A stretch of DNA of 37,779 nucleotides from Alistipes sp. GTDB taxonomy: Bacteria > Bacteroidota > Bacteroidia > Bacteroidales > Rikenellaceae. Both the position numbers and the translations under genes were made by a program. The stretch is from the NCBI GenBank assembly GCA_017630735.1, contig JAGBUS010000040.1, positions 1-37,779 on the forward strand, in the 5' to 3' direction. Under the pieces are notes generated by a model. It had not been told where the DNA came from and ran no database searches. It was given only the letters and a program-made list of their open reading frames with translations. How positions within the stretch are numbered: the first letter of the stretch is position 1; every line of letters begins with the position of its first letter. Positions 9,553-17,653 of the stretch are shown here, in pieces.

Positions 9553-12048
9553 TTACATTTTAAATGTCACTATCGTTATTCCAGAGCCTCCTCTATCTGC
9601 ATGGTCATCAGCTACAGATGCCACATCCTTAACGCTACGAAGATAGCGACGTATCTCCTCCTTAAGTGCTCCTGTACCCTTACCATGAAGGATTGTTACC
9701 GTTGACACACCCACCATCAAGGCATCATCCACCAAATCCTCAACAGCCTCCAATGCCTCAGTTGCTCGCATACCACGAACATCTATACTATCGCGGAAGT
9801 TGAGCTTACGCTCACGGATATCCACCGAAACAACCGTACGTGCGGCTGTAGGACGTGTAGCCTGACGATACTCCGCAGAGGATACTGCCTTAAGTCGTGC
9901 AACATCGACCATAATGAGCATCTCACCAAAAGCAACCTGAGCCTTTTTGCCCTTTATCATCTTTACGACACCAGGAATCTCCTGACCCTCAAGCTTCACC
10001 TTTGCTCCTACCTCAATCTTCTGCACAACAGGCTCCTCCACCTTTTGTGGCACAACACCTCCTGCCTGCTCACGCTCCTCAGCACGCTTCTCTCGACGCT
10101 CCCTACGACGAGCCAAGCGTTCCATCTCTCGTTCAATACGCTCATCACTCTCGCTTCTTTTTGCACCGTCTACCTCCTCAACAAATGTCTCAAGCTCACG
10201 ACGTGCAAGACGTGTTATCTCCTTCTCGGCTTGCGACTCACGGATAGTGCGTATCGTATTCTCGATTGTACGACGTGCCTCAGCAATCATCTCCTCAGCC
10301 TCCTTACGCGCCTTATCGATAATCTCGCGACGTTCATCCTTGATACCCTGCAAACGATCGGTATATGTCTGCTCCAACTGCTCCACCTTGCGATCGGTCA
10401 TACGGATGCGATCGCGCTTCTCCGCCCAATAGCGTTTATCACGTGCAATCTCACGAAGCTGCTTCTCAAGGTTTATATGATCCTCACCAGCCTTATCCAT
10501 AGCCTTTCGCACGATATCCTCTGGAAGACCTATTTTTCGAGCTACCTCAATAGCAAACGAACTTCCAGGCTTACCCATCTCAAGACTAAAGAGAGGCATT
10601 ATATTTCGCACATCAAATGCCATAGCACCATTTGCTACGCCCTCATTTCGCGATGCAAAATATTTAATATTAGCATAGTGTGTAGTGATAACGCCGTATG
10701 CCTTACGCTCCACAAAACGCTCCAAAATAGACTCCGATATAGCACCTCCAATAGTTGGCTCTGTACCTGAGCCAAACTCATCTATCAATATCAACGTATG
10801 CTCCGATGCCTCATCAAGCATTGCTCGCATATTTACAAGGTGCGAAGAGTATGTCGAGAGGTCATTCTCCAACGACTGCTGATCGCCAATATCAATCATC
10901 AACGACTGAAAAAGAGGGAACTCCGAATTCTCCAACGCAGGAATAAGGAAACCACACTGCACCATGTATTGTAGTATACCCGTGGTCTTCAAACAGACAG
11001 ACTTACCACCTGCATTTGGACCAGATATTACAAGTATGCGACGCTCAGCGTTAAGCTCCATATCCAAAGGAACAATCTCCTTATGCTGACTACGCAATGT
11101 CTGTTGCAACAATGGATGGCGCGCCTTACGCAGAAGGAGCCTTCCTTCTGTCGATATAATAGGCTTCACCGCACCATTTGCTATTGCCCATCGTGCCTTA
11201 GCCCTAAGTGCATCTATACGAGTTAGATACTCCTCAATACGCATCAAGCCATCAACCTGCAAACGTAGCACCGAGGTAAGCTCGGTAAGAATACGCACTA
11301 TCTCGCGTTTCTCGGCATACTCCAACTCTCGAAGCTCGTTATTTAGCTCAACAACCTCAACAGGCTCAACGTAGAAGGTACGACCTGTAGCCGACTCATC
11401 GTGAATAAAGCCCGCAATCTTACGCTTATTAGCCGCAGCAACAGGGATAACAGCATGACCATCGCGGATAGATATCATAGCATCAGCATCTACAACACCT
11501 GCAGCCTTAGCACGCTGAAGCACAGCTTGCAGACGTTTCGACACCTGTCCCTCGTGCTCACGAATGGCGCGACGCAAAGAAGACAACTCCTCAGAGGCAG
11601 AAGAACGTACTTCTCCCTTATCATCTATTACACGCTCTATGGCACTTTGTAGCTCTGGGAAAATCTGCACTCGCTCCGTCAAAGCTCTAAGTCGTGGATA
11701 GCTACCCTCCCTGCGCGACGAGATGAAACGTACTATAACTGCCGCAGAGCGCAAGCCACGTAGCAACGTAGCCGCCTCCTCAACAGAGAGATATGATCCC
11801 TCAACAGCAACCTTCTCAACTATGACACGTATATCATCCTGCTCACCAATCTCAGCACCCGGCTCCATAGATATTACCAGACGCATCTCATCGGCAAGTG
11901 TAAGACGCTCCTCGATGTCACGACGAGAACGAGAAAAGCCCTCCTGGGCGATAATCTCGCGCGCCGACATCATCGAGCAGAGCTCCATCACCTGCTCACG
12001 AATACGGTCAAAGCCTACCCTCTGTTCAAAATTTGACGGATATATCAT
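9553..12048 (-). CDS. mutS2: Endonuclease MutS2
   Basis: 831 residues. There is no mismatch-binding domain I, as expected for MutS2. The clamp region precedes the ABC ATPase with Walker A GPNAGGKS (343-350) and Walker B LILID (419-423). A charged coiled coil follows (about 530-690), and a C-terminal Smr nuclease domain (about 758-831) with DVRGMRATEA and HGKGTGALKEEIRRYL. MutS2 is linked to suppression of recombination and, in some species, to splitting of collided ribosomes; which role applies here is unknown. The Smr part suggests an active nuclease. The gene sits between the mlaD-like and murF-alr genes. Confidence 0.95.
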   Translation of the reverse strand: MIYPSNFEQRVGFDRIREQVMELCSMMSAREIIAQEGFSRSRRDIEERLTLADEMRLVISMEPGAEIGEQDDIRVIVEKVAVEGSYLSVEEAATLLRGLRSAAVIVRFISSRREGSYPRLRALTERVQIFPELQSAIERVIDDKGEVRSSASEELSSLRRAIREHEGQVSKRLQAVLQRAKAAGVVDADAMISIRDGHAVIPVAAANKRKIAGFIHDESATGRTFYVEPVEVVELNNELRELEYAEKREIVRILTELTSVLRLQVDGLMRIEEYLTRIDALRAKARWAIANGAVKPIISTEGRLLLRKARHPLLQQTLRSQHKEIVPLDMELNAERRILVISGPNAGGKSVCLKTTGILQYMVQCGFLIPALENSEFPLFQSLMIDIGDQQSLENDLSTYSSHLVNMRAMLDEASEHTLILIDEFGSGTEPTIGGAISESILERFVERKAYGVITTHYANIKYFASRNEGVANGAMAFDVRNIMPLFSLEMGKPGSSFAIEVARKIGLPEDIVRKAMDKAGEDHINLEKQLREIARDKRYWAEKRDRIRMTDRKVEQLEQTYTDRLQGIKDERREIIDKARKEAEEMIAEARRTIENTIRTIRESQAEKEITRLARRELETFVEEVDGAKRSESDERIEREMERLARRRERREKRAEEREQAGGVVPQKVEEPVVQKIEVGAKVKLEGQEIPGVVKMIKGKKAQVAFGEMLIMVDVARLKAVSSAEYRQATRPTAARTVVSVDIRERKLNFRDSIDVRGMRATEALEAVEDLVDDALMVGVSTVTILHGKGTGALKEEIRRYLRSVKDVASVADDHADRGGSGITIVTFKM

Positions 12049-12071
12049 ACCTCCTTAAATACGACATCCAA

Positions 12072-13043
12072 CTATTTGTTCTGCTTCGCTGCACGCTTTT
12101 CCTCACGTGCTGCCTTTTTTGCCTGCTTCTCAAGCATCTTCTCATCCGATGTTCCGAACAATGAGAAGTGTACATATCGCATAGGATTAGCCTTCAAATC
12201 CTCAAGAAGAAGACCCAAATTATCACCTGCGGTAGTGAGCTTATTATATAGCTGTGCATCGTGTAGTAGCATACCCACTGAGCCCTCATTTGTATCAAGA
12301 GCTGTAAGAACCTCATTAAGAGAATCTACCGTACTACTTAGCTTATTAACAAGCTCTGCTTCAGCCAAATCGCCTGTAAATGTATCGAGATTCTCAAGCA
12401 TAGACTCTACGCGACCTGTATTCTCTGCAAGAAGGGTTGTAAAGCTACTTAGGTTATCCAAAGCGGTCTCGATATCACCAGCCGACGATGCAACGATACC
12501 ATCAATTGACGAAGTCATTGACTCAAGATTTGCAATAAGGCTTGATATTGTTGTGGTATTGCTATCAAGGAGAGTGTTAACACCCTCAACAGTCTTATTG
12601 AGACCCTCGATAAGCTCTGCGCCCTGATCTGCCAACGAGCCAAGCATATCTGCCTTAATGCGACCCTGCATTACTGTCTCCGCCTCAATAATCTCTGTAG
12701 CATCGCCCTGAAGGATTACAATCTCAACACCTCCCATAAGTCCTGCTGCACCCATCTCTGCAATTGAGTTTGCAGGAATCATATCACGATACTGGCTCTC
12801 AACAGCAATCTCCACCTTTACTCTATCACGCTCCAAAGTAATATCACGAACATTACCGACAATTACGCCACGCAACTTTACTCGTGATGACTCCTGAAGT
12901 CCCGACACATCATCATAATAGACATAGTAGATATCGCTTGTAAGCAATACATTCTGACCACCAAGCCACTTGATACCCCACCAAGCCACTGCGATGACAA
13001 TAACGGCAAATATACCGATTTTAAATTCTCTTCTAATTTTCAT
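12072..13043 (-). CDS. MCE/MlaD family lipid-transport protein
   Basis: 323 residues. One N-terminal helix (about 8-28) anchors the protein in the inner membrane. It is followed by an MCE domain (about 35-115; VSGLQESSRVKLRGVIVGNV, GLMGGVEIVI) and a long helical, Asn/Leu-rich periplasmic region. The last 25 residues are Lys/Ala-rich. MlaD-like proteins form hexameric rings that pass phospholipids between the membranes with an MlaFE-type ABC transporter. No ATPase or permease gene is adjacent here. It lies between the amidase and mutS2 genes, in an envelope-related stretch. Confidence 0.88.
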   Translation of the reverse strand: MKIRREFKIGIFAVIVIAVAWWGIKWLGGQNVLLTSDIYYVYYDDVSGLQESSRVKLRGVIVGNVRDITLERDRVKVEIAVESQYRDMIPANSIAEMGAAGLMGGVEIVILQGDATEIIEAETVMQGRIKADMLGSLADQGAELIEGLNKTVEGVNTLLDSNTTTISSLIANLESMTSSIDGIVASSAGDIETALDNLSSFTTLLAENTGRVESMLENLDTFTGDLAEAELVNKLSSTVDSLNEVLTALDTNEGSVGMLLHDAQLYNKLTTAGDNLGLLLEDLKANPMRYVHFSLFGTSDEKMLEKQAKKAAREEKRAAKQNK

Positions 13044-13079
13044 ACTCTCAATATGTTTATTTCTACTTAATTACTCTAT

Positions 13080-14198
13080 CTATTTAGCGACAATCGCTCC
13101 ATTATTATATTTTACAATATAAGCATCCTTAAATGTCTTTCGTGCATGGTTAAGATCCTCTTGTGCATCAGCCGAAGATTTATAGCTACCATAACAATAT
13201 TTAAACTTATACTTGCCACTGCCCATTATCAAACGTACCTTGCCCTTATACTCCTTAAACTGGTAATCGTTGATATCGACCTCTTTCATGCTCGATATAA
13301 GCTGTATGGCATAACCCTCATTAATCTCCTCGGCTTTACTATCCTCCACAACGCTCTCTTGTGTACTAGCAGTCTCCTCCGCAGCTTCACTCACCTCACA
13401 AGACTCACTGCCATAGAGTGTTTTAAAATAGGTTACTATTGCATCGCTTATAGCTGTTGCCATCTCCTGCTTCGAGCCTTTAGAATATAGATAGTTATAG
13501 TCATCGTTATTGGTCAAATAACCCATCTCTACGATAACACCTGGACATTCGCTATAGTAAAGCACCGTATATACAGTACCCGCCTTAACACCCTTATTTA
13601 CAAGTCCATAACTTGCCATATTCTTACAACACTCCTCGGCAAAGAAACGGCTATATGGCTCATTTTCAAGCTGACGTGAGAGTGCCATCATAAAGCCCTG
13701 AGAGTTACGATCAATATCCTCAGGATTGATAAAGTCGCCATCATCAGCATAACGCGCACCAACAAGCTTATTTTGGTTCATAAGCTTCTCGTTAAGAGTC
13801 AACACCCATACCTCGCATCCCTTAACCTTAGTATCACCAAGGGCATTAGCATGTATACCGACATACAAATCCGCTGCCTTATTATTGCAAAACTCGGCTC
13901 GGAGTCTATTATCCGTAGACTGAGATTCATGATACGCCGAGTCGCAACTACGTGTAAGATAGACATCCAGTTCTGGCATCTTACGCGACAGCTGCTTACG
14001 TACCTCTATGGAGACATCTAAAACATAATCCTTCTCCACAATATCACGATGTTGCTTACCAGGACGTGGACCACCATGTCCAGGGTCGATAACAACTGAC
14101 CTTTTAATCTGCTCCGATGCAACATTTTGTGCAGATACTGCGTTTACACCCACAAGGGGTATTACTAAAAGTAATATCTGAATTATGAGATTTCTCAT
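13080..14198 (-). CDS. N-acetylmuramoyl-L-alanine amidase with C-terminal SPOR-like domain
   Basis: 372 residues from ATG at 14198. This start is preferred over an in-frame one at 14357 because it gives a clean signal peptide (MRNLIIQILLLVIPLVG, cleavage near VSAQ), and the extension would run through a promoter region. Amidase_3 zinc ligands and catalytic residues are visible: DPGHGG (His41), Glu55, HANA (His116) and VEMGYLTN (Glu224). The last 80 residues resemble a SPOR domain (YAIQLISS; KVRLIMGSGKYKFKYCYGSY), which usually binds denuded septal glycan. It likely cuts the amide bond between MurNAc and the stem peptide during cell separation. Confidence 0.92.
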   Translation of the reverse strand: MRNLIIQILLLVIPLVGVNAVSAQNVASEQIKRSVVIDPGHGGPRPGKQHRDIVEKDYVLDVSIEVRKQLSRKMPELDVYLTRSCDSAYHESQSTDNRLRAEFCNNKAADLYVGIHANALGDTKVKGCEVWVLTLNEKLMNQNKLVGARYADDGDFINPEDIDRNSQGFMMALSRQLENEPYSRFFAEECCKNMASYGLVNKGVKAGTVYTVLYYSECPGVIVEMGYLTNNDDYNYLYSKGSKQEMATAISDAIVTYFKTLYGSESCEVSEAAEETASTQESVVEDSKAEEINEGYAIQLISSMKEVDINDYQFKEYKGKVRLIMGSGKYKFKYCYGSYKSSADAQEDLNHARKTFKDAYIVKYNNGAIVAK

Positions 14199-14228
14199 AA
14201 ATTTAATAAAATTTGTGCAAAATATTAT

Positions 14229-14236
14229 TATCTTTG
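14229..14236 (+). promoter_or_regulatory. -7 promoter box for lptD
   Basis: TATCTTTG is a perfect TAnnTTTG match, with a TTTG 17 bases upstream (14212-14215) as a possible -33 element. Transcription would start near 14243, leaving a leader of about 105 bases before the TTG start of lptD. Confidence 0.6.
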
Positions 14237-14307
14237 CAAGTTGTAACCTCTTTGGCAAAAGTTTTAACAACTTCACACCTAAGAGTGACAAAGTCCCTGT
14301 TGGGCGT

Positions 14308-14327
14308 TTTGCCGACTTGTCGGCAAA
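14308..14327 (+). other. Perfect hairpin with CUUG-type loop in the lptD leader
   Basis: TTTGCCGAC and GTCGGCAAA form a perfect inverted repeat, which can fold as an 8-bp stem closing a CTTG tetraloop. It ends 21 bases before the lptD start codon and overlaps the putative -7 box of the divergent amidase. It could be an RNA control element or an operator; there is no U-tract, so it is not a terminator. Confidence 0.5.
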
Positions 14328-14331
14328 GTTA
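14324..14331 (-). promoter_or_regulatory. Possible -7 promoter box for the amidase gene
   Basis: Reads TAACTTTG on the minus strand, a consensus -7 box 126 bases before the amidase ATG. No good -33 element is visible. If used, the amidase and lptD leaders overlap in antisense by about 75 bases. Confidence 0.35.
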
Positions 14332-14348
14332 TAAAAAATTATTGAATT

Positions 14349-17000
14349 TTGAGACATTTATTCTTAAAATATCTAACCTCGACGATTCTCGTTGCTGCGT
14401 TCCTATGCTTGTCATTCGGTCTTACCGAGGCAGGTGCAGGAGGATTTGGTCTATTCCAAACACGCGATAGTGCAACTTTACAAAGCTCTCAACGAGACAC
14501 TACTGGCGAACATAAAAGTCGTCGTAGCACAAGTGCTCCAATGTTCGATGACATCATTGAAGGTAAGGCTGCCGATTCTGTTGTATTCGATGCCCGAAAC
14601 AAGATGATTTATAGTTATAGAACAGGAGATGTAACATATCAGGGCATGAATCTTAAGGCGGACTATATGCGTGTGAATATGCAGACTAAGGATATTTTCG
14701 CGCATGGCTACCCTTCTGACACTATCGATGGTAGACCTACGACCACACACCCTGAGTTCTCGGATGGTGGCTCGCCATACTCTATGGATACCATCACCTA
14801 TAATCTCGATTCGCGCAAAGCAAAAATTAAGGGTATTGCAACACAAGAGGGCGATGGCTGGCTTGTAGGTAGCAGCGTAAAGATGCACCCAGATGAGTCA
14901 ATCCATATTGGAAATGGTATGTACACAACGTGTGAGCATACAGACCATCCACACTTCTACCTTGCCATGACACAGGCGAAGGTAATTCCTGGCAAGAAGA
15001 TCGTTACGGGTTATGCGTATCTTGTAATGGAGGATGTACCTATCTACTTCCCAGGTATTCCTGAGGCATTCTTCCCTATACACGTAGGTCCTAAGTCTGG
15101 TATCTTGATGCCAACATACGGTGAGGATGCCAAGGGTTTCTATATTCGTGATATCGGTTACTACTTTGCTCTTGGCGAGCACATGGATCTTGCAGTACGT
15201 GGTGGTATATACACCCTCGGCTCATGGGAGGTATCGGCAGTATCTCAATATGTGAAGCGATACAAATTTAAGGGTAACTTCAACCTTCAATTTTCAGCCA
15301 TTCGTACAGGTGAAAAGGGTGAAGCAGACTTCGTGCAGCAGAACAACTACAAAATTCAGTGGACACACTCTCAGGATGCTAAGGCAAATCCTGGCTCGAC
15401 ATTCTCGGCTTCGGTAAACCTCGCATCAAGTGGCTATAGCAAATATTCGGCTACTAATGTCAACGATATCCTTGCTACGCAGACCAACTCTTCGATATCA
15501 TACTCGAAGAATTGGGAGGGCACCCCATTCTCGTTGGCACTTAATATGTCTGTGTCACAGAACTCAAAAAATAAGACAATCGCTGTAACACTTCCTACAA
15601 TCACATTCAATGTTGCCAGCTTCAACCCATTCAAGCGCAAGGAGGCAATTGGAAAGACACGTTGGTATGAGAAGATTAAGATGAGTTACTCGATGAAGAT
15701 GACCAACACAGTAAATGCTACTGAGGATCAGATATTCACGAAGGAGACGCTCAAGAACATGAAAAATGGTATACAGCATAACATTCCTATCTCTACGTCT
15801 CTCTCATTGTTTAATTACATCAATATTAGCCCTTCGTTTAACTATACCGAGCGTTGGTATTTTAAGAAGGTGAGCCAGCAGTGGAATAATGATACACATC
15901 AGGTAGAGACCCTTGATCCAGAGTATGGCTTCTGGCGTCTATATAACTACAATGCTTCAGTGTCGGCAAATACCACCATCTATGGTACTTATGTAGCGAA
16001 GAAAAAGGAGCGCAAATTGCAGGCTGTACGCCACACTATTACGCCTAACGTAGGATTTAGCTATGCTCCAGACTTTAGCCGTCAGAAGTATGGTTTCTAC
16101 GAGACAGTACAGACCGATACTACGGGTAAGTTTAAGGTATACTCACCATTTACCGACAATGCCTATGGTGTTCCAGGTAGTGGTCAGCAGTTTGCACTTA
16201 CCTTTGGTCTTTCACAGTCGCTTGAGGCAAAGATTCGCACTAAGGATACGGTAAAGAAGGTTAAGATCATTGACCAGATATCAATTAATGGCTCTTACAA
16301 CTTCCTTGCAGACTCTATGCGACTATCTACCCTACCGATACAGTTGCGAACTACAATCTACCAGAATATCGCCCTTAACCTATCATTTACTCTCGACCCA
16401 TACGAGGTATCACCACAGGGTGTGCGATACGATAAGCTTATGTGGAGCCGTGGTCTACCTGGACGTATTCAGTCGGCAAGCTGGAGCTTTGGTTACACAT
16501 TTAAATCACGCGAAGATCAGTCTCGCCCAGCAGGAAATGATATCACATCACTCCCTGCAGAGTATTTCAACTCATGGTCCGATCCGTATGGAGAGCTAAA
16601 CCCGGCAATGCGACGACAATGGATGGCTGGTCAATACTACGACTTCTCGATACCATGGAACTTTGGATTTAACTATAGTATCAGCTATAGTGCCCAATAT
16701 ATAAATAATGGTACTACTGGATATAATAAGAATATTCAGCAGACGATAAACTTCAATGCAAGTGTTAAGCTCACACCAAAGACGATGATTACAGCAACGT
16801 CGGGTTACGACTTTACAACACGCAAAATGTCTATGACCTCGATATCCATTGCCAGAGACCTCCACTGTTGGCAGATGTCATTCACATGGATTCCATTTGG
16901 TGCTCATAAGAGCTGGGCATTTAATATCGGTGTTAAGGCAGCATCGTTGGCTGACTTGAAATTCGATAAGAGTTACACGCAGTACGATTATATGTATTAA
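14349..17000 (+). CDS. lptD: LPS-assembly outer membrane protein LptD (OstA-like)
   Basis: 883 residues, starting at TTG. The frame has a stop six bases upstream and no ATG before the mature region, while the signal peptide (KYLTSTILVAAFLCLSFG) begins directly after the TTG. An N-terminal OstA/LptA-like beta-jellyroll (about 55-190; DARNKMIYSYRTGDVTYQG, VNMQTKDIFAHG) precedes the LptD barrel (about 220-883), which is rich in alternating aromatic strands and ends with a Tyr-rich tail. LptD with LptE inserts lipopolysaccharide into the outer leaflet. It is divergent from the amidase gene and ends at a strong terminator, so it is probably monocistronic. Confidence 0.88.
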   Translation: MRHLFLKYLTSTILVAAFLCLSFGLTEAGAGGFGLFQTRDSATLQSSQRDTTGEHKSRRSTSAPMFDDIIEGKAADSVVFDARNKMIYSYRTGDVTYQGMNLKADYMRVNMQTKDIFAHGYPSDTIDGRPTTTHPEFSDGGSPYSMDTITYNLDSRKAKIKGIATQEGDGWLVGSSVKMHPDESIHIGNGMYTTCEHTDHPHFYLAMTQAKVIPGKKIVTGYAYLVMEDVPIYFPGIPEAFFPIHVGPKSGILMPTYGEDAKGFYIRDIGYYFALGEHMDLAVRGGIYTLGSWEVSAVSQYVKRYKFKGNFNLQFSAIRTGEKGEADFVQQNNYKIQWTHSQDAKANPGSTFSASVNLASSGYSKYSATNVNDILATQTNSSISYSKNWEGTPFSLALNMSVSQNSKNKTIAVTLPTITFNVASFNPFKRKEAIGKTRWYEKIKMSYSMKMTNTVNATEDQIFTKETLKNMKNGIQHNIPISTSLSLFNYINISPSFNYTERWYFKKVSQQWNNDTHQVETLDPEYGFWRLYNYNASVSANTTIYGTYVAKKKERKLQAVRHTITPNVGFSYAPDFSRQKYGFYETVQTDTTGKFKVYSPFTDNAYGVPGSGQQFALTFGLSQSLEAKIRTKDTVKKVKIIDQISINGSYNFLADSMRLSTLPIQLRTTIYQNIALNLSFTLDPYEVSPQGVRYDKLMWSRGLPGRIQSASWSFGYTFKSREDQSRPAGNDITSLPAEYFNSWSDPYGELNPAMRRQWMAGQYYDFSIPWNFGFNYSISYSAQYINNGTTGYNKNIQQTINFNASVKLTPKTMITATSGYDFTTRKMSMTSISIARDLHCWQMSFTWIPFGAHKSWAFNIGVKAASLADLKFDKSYTQYDYMY

Positions 17001-17023
17001 TAATTATAAAGTCAAAGTTATTA

Positions 17024-17065
17024 TAAGGAGTTGCCCGACGAACGGTTAGGCAACTCCTTATTTTT
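17024..17065 (+). terminator. Intrinsic terminator after lptD
   Basis: A 12-bp stem (TAAGGAGTTGCC at 17024-17035 with GGCAACTCCTTA at 17049-17060) with a 13-base loop, followed directly by TTTTT. It begins 24 bases after the lptD stop. Confidence 0.9.
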
Positions 17066-17124
17066 ATAACTGTTTGATTACTGCTTTTTATATAGACTAT
17101 AGCAGTAATTATCATAATTTATTA

Positions 17125-17132
17125 TAACTTTG
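17125..17132 (+). promoter_or_regulatory. -7 promoter box in front of the anSME-sulfatase remnant
   Basis: TAACTTTG matches the -7 consensus and lies only 5 bases before ATG at 17138. The transcript would be leaderless or nearly so, unless translation begins at the second ATG (17180). No clear -33 element at the usual distance. It is probably the old promoter of the lost maturase gene. Confidence 0.5.
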
Positions 17133-17137
17133 CATAT

Positions 17138-17509
17138 ATGAGTAACCTCGATGACATAGAGATACGTCATGACTCGCCGATGTATATCATCGCCAAGCCT
17201 GCAGGTGCGGCATGTAACCTACGGTGTAGCTACTGCTACTATCTCGAAAAATCGAGATTACTCAACTCCCCATCACAAATGATGTATTGGGAGTTTGAGG
17301 AGACCGACCAAGTGGCAGTACGTATGGGAGATTGGAAGATGGTGTCGAAAGGTGGCATACCTCACCTTTACAATCTTGCTAATGACCTACATGAAGATTA
17401 TGACCTTGCCCAGGAATACCCCGACATCGTACGCCAAATGGTGGAAATCGCTCACTCTCAACATACCGAAAACTCCCATTTCAAGGTTACGATGCCACGT
17501 ATAGAGTAA
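17138..17509 (+). pseudogene. In-frame deletion chimera: anaerobic sulfatase-maturating enzyme N-terminus joined to sulfatase C-terminus
   Basis: 123 residues. Residues 1 to about 48 match the start of anSME-type radical SAM enzymes, with the cluster motif CNLRCSYCYYLEK (Cys26, Cys30, Cys33). From about residue 49 the sequence is the end of an arylsulfatase: MYWEFEE, AVRMGDWKMV and HLYNLANDLHEDYDLA. The rest of the radical SAM barrel and the sulfatase catalytic domain with its formylglycine site are missing. The simplest reading is a deletion between adjacent maturase and sulfatase genes that kept the frame. A three-cysteine loop without a barrel cannot perform the maturase reaction, so any product is presumably inert. 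The promoter-like sequence persists. Confidence 0.8.
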
Positions 17510-17583
17510 CTATATTGCAATGGCAAAGCACTGTTCCTTGACCCTACTTTTCTATTATTGTCATGTGGCTTTTCAAACGAATA

Positions 17584-17616
17584 GGGAGTGTCCAATAAGT
17601 TTTTTGGGACACTCCC
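17584..17616. terminator. Hairpin between converging transcripts, possible bidirectional terminator
   Basis: GGGAGTGTCC (17584-17593) and GGACACTCCC (17607-17616) form a perfect 10-bp stem with a 13-base loop containing a T-run. It lies between the plus-strand chimera and the minus-strand PKD lipoprotein. Neither side has a strong T-tract next to the stem, so termination efficiency is uncertain. Confidence 0.55.
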
Positions 17617-17653
17617 ACCTTATATAAAGTTATATAACAATTAGAGGATGATT

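Noticed and set aside
10045-10770. 241-codon plus-strand frame
   Set aside because: It is antisense to the coiled coil of MutS2; Leu/Thr-rich composition reflects the complement of Glu/Arg codons.
12076-12627. 183-codon plus-strand frame
   Set aside because: It is antisense to the MCE/MlaD gene, which has a clear domain and proper context; the frame is Ser/Arg/Val-rich noise.
14199-14357. N-terminal extension of the amidase to 14357
   Set aside because: It would add 53 residues before a clean signal peptide and run through the divergent promoter region.
17584-17616. Insertion sequence end
   Set aside because: The inverted repeat has no transposase, target duplication or partner copy in the window; a terminator explains it better.
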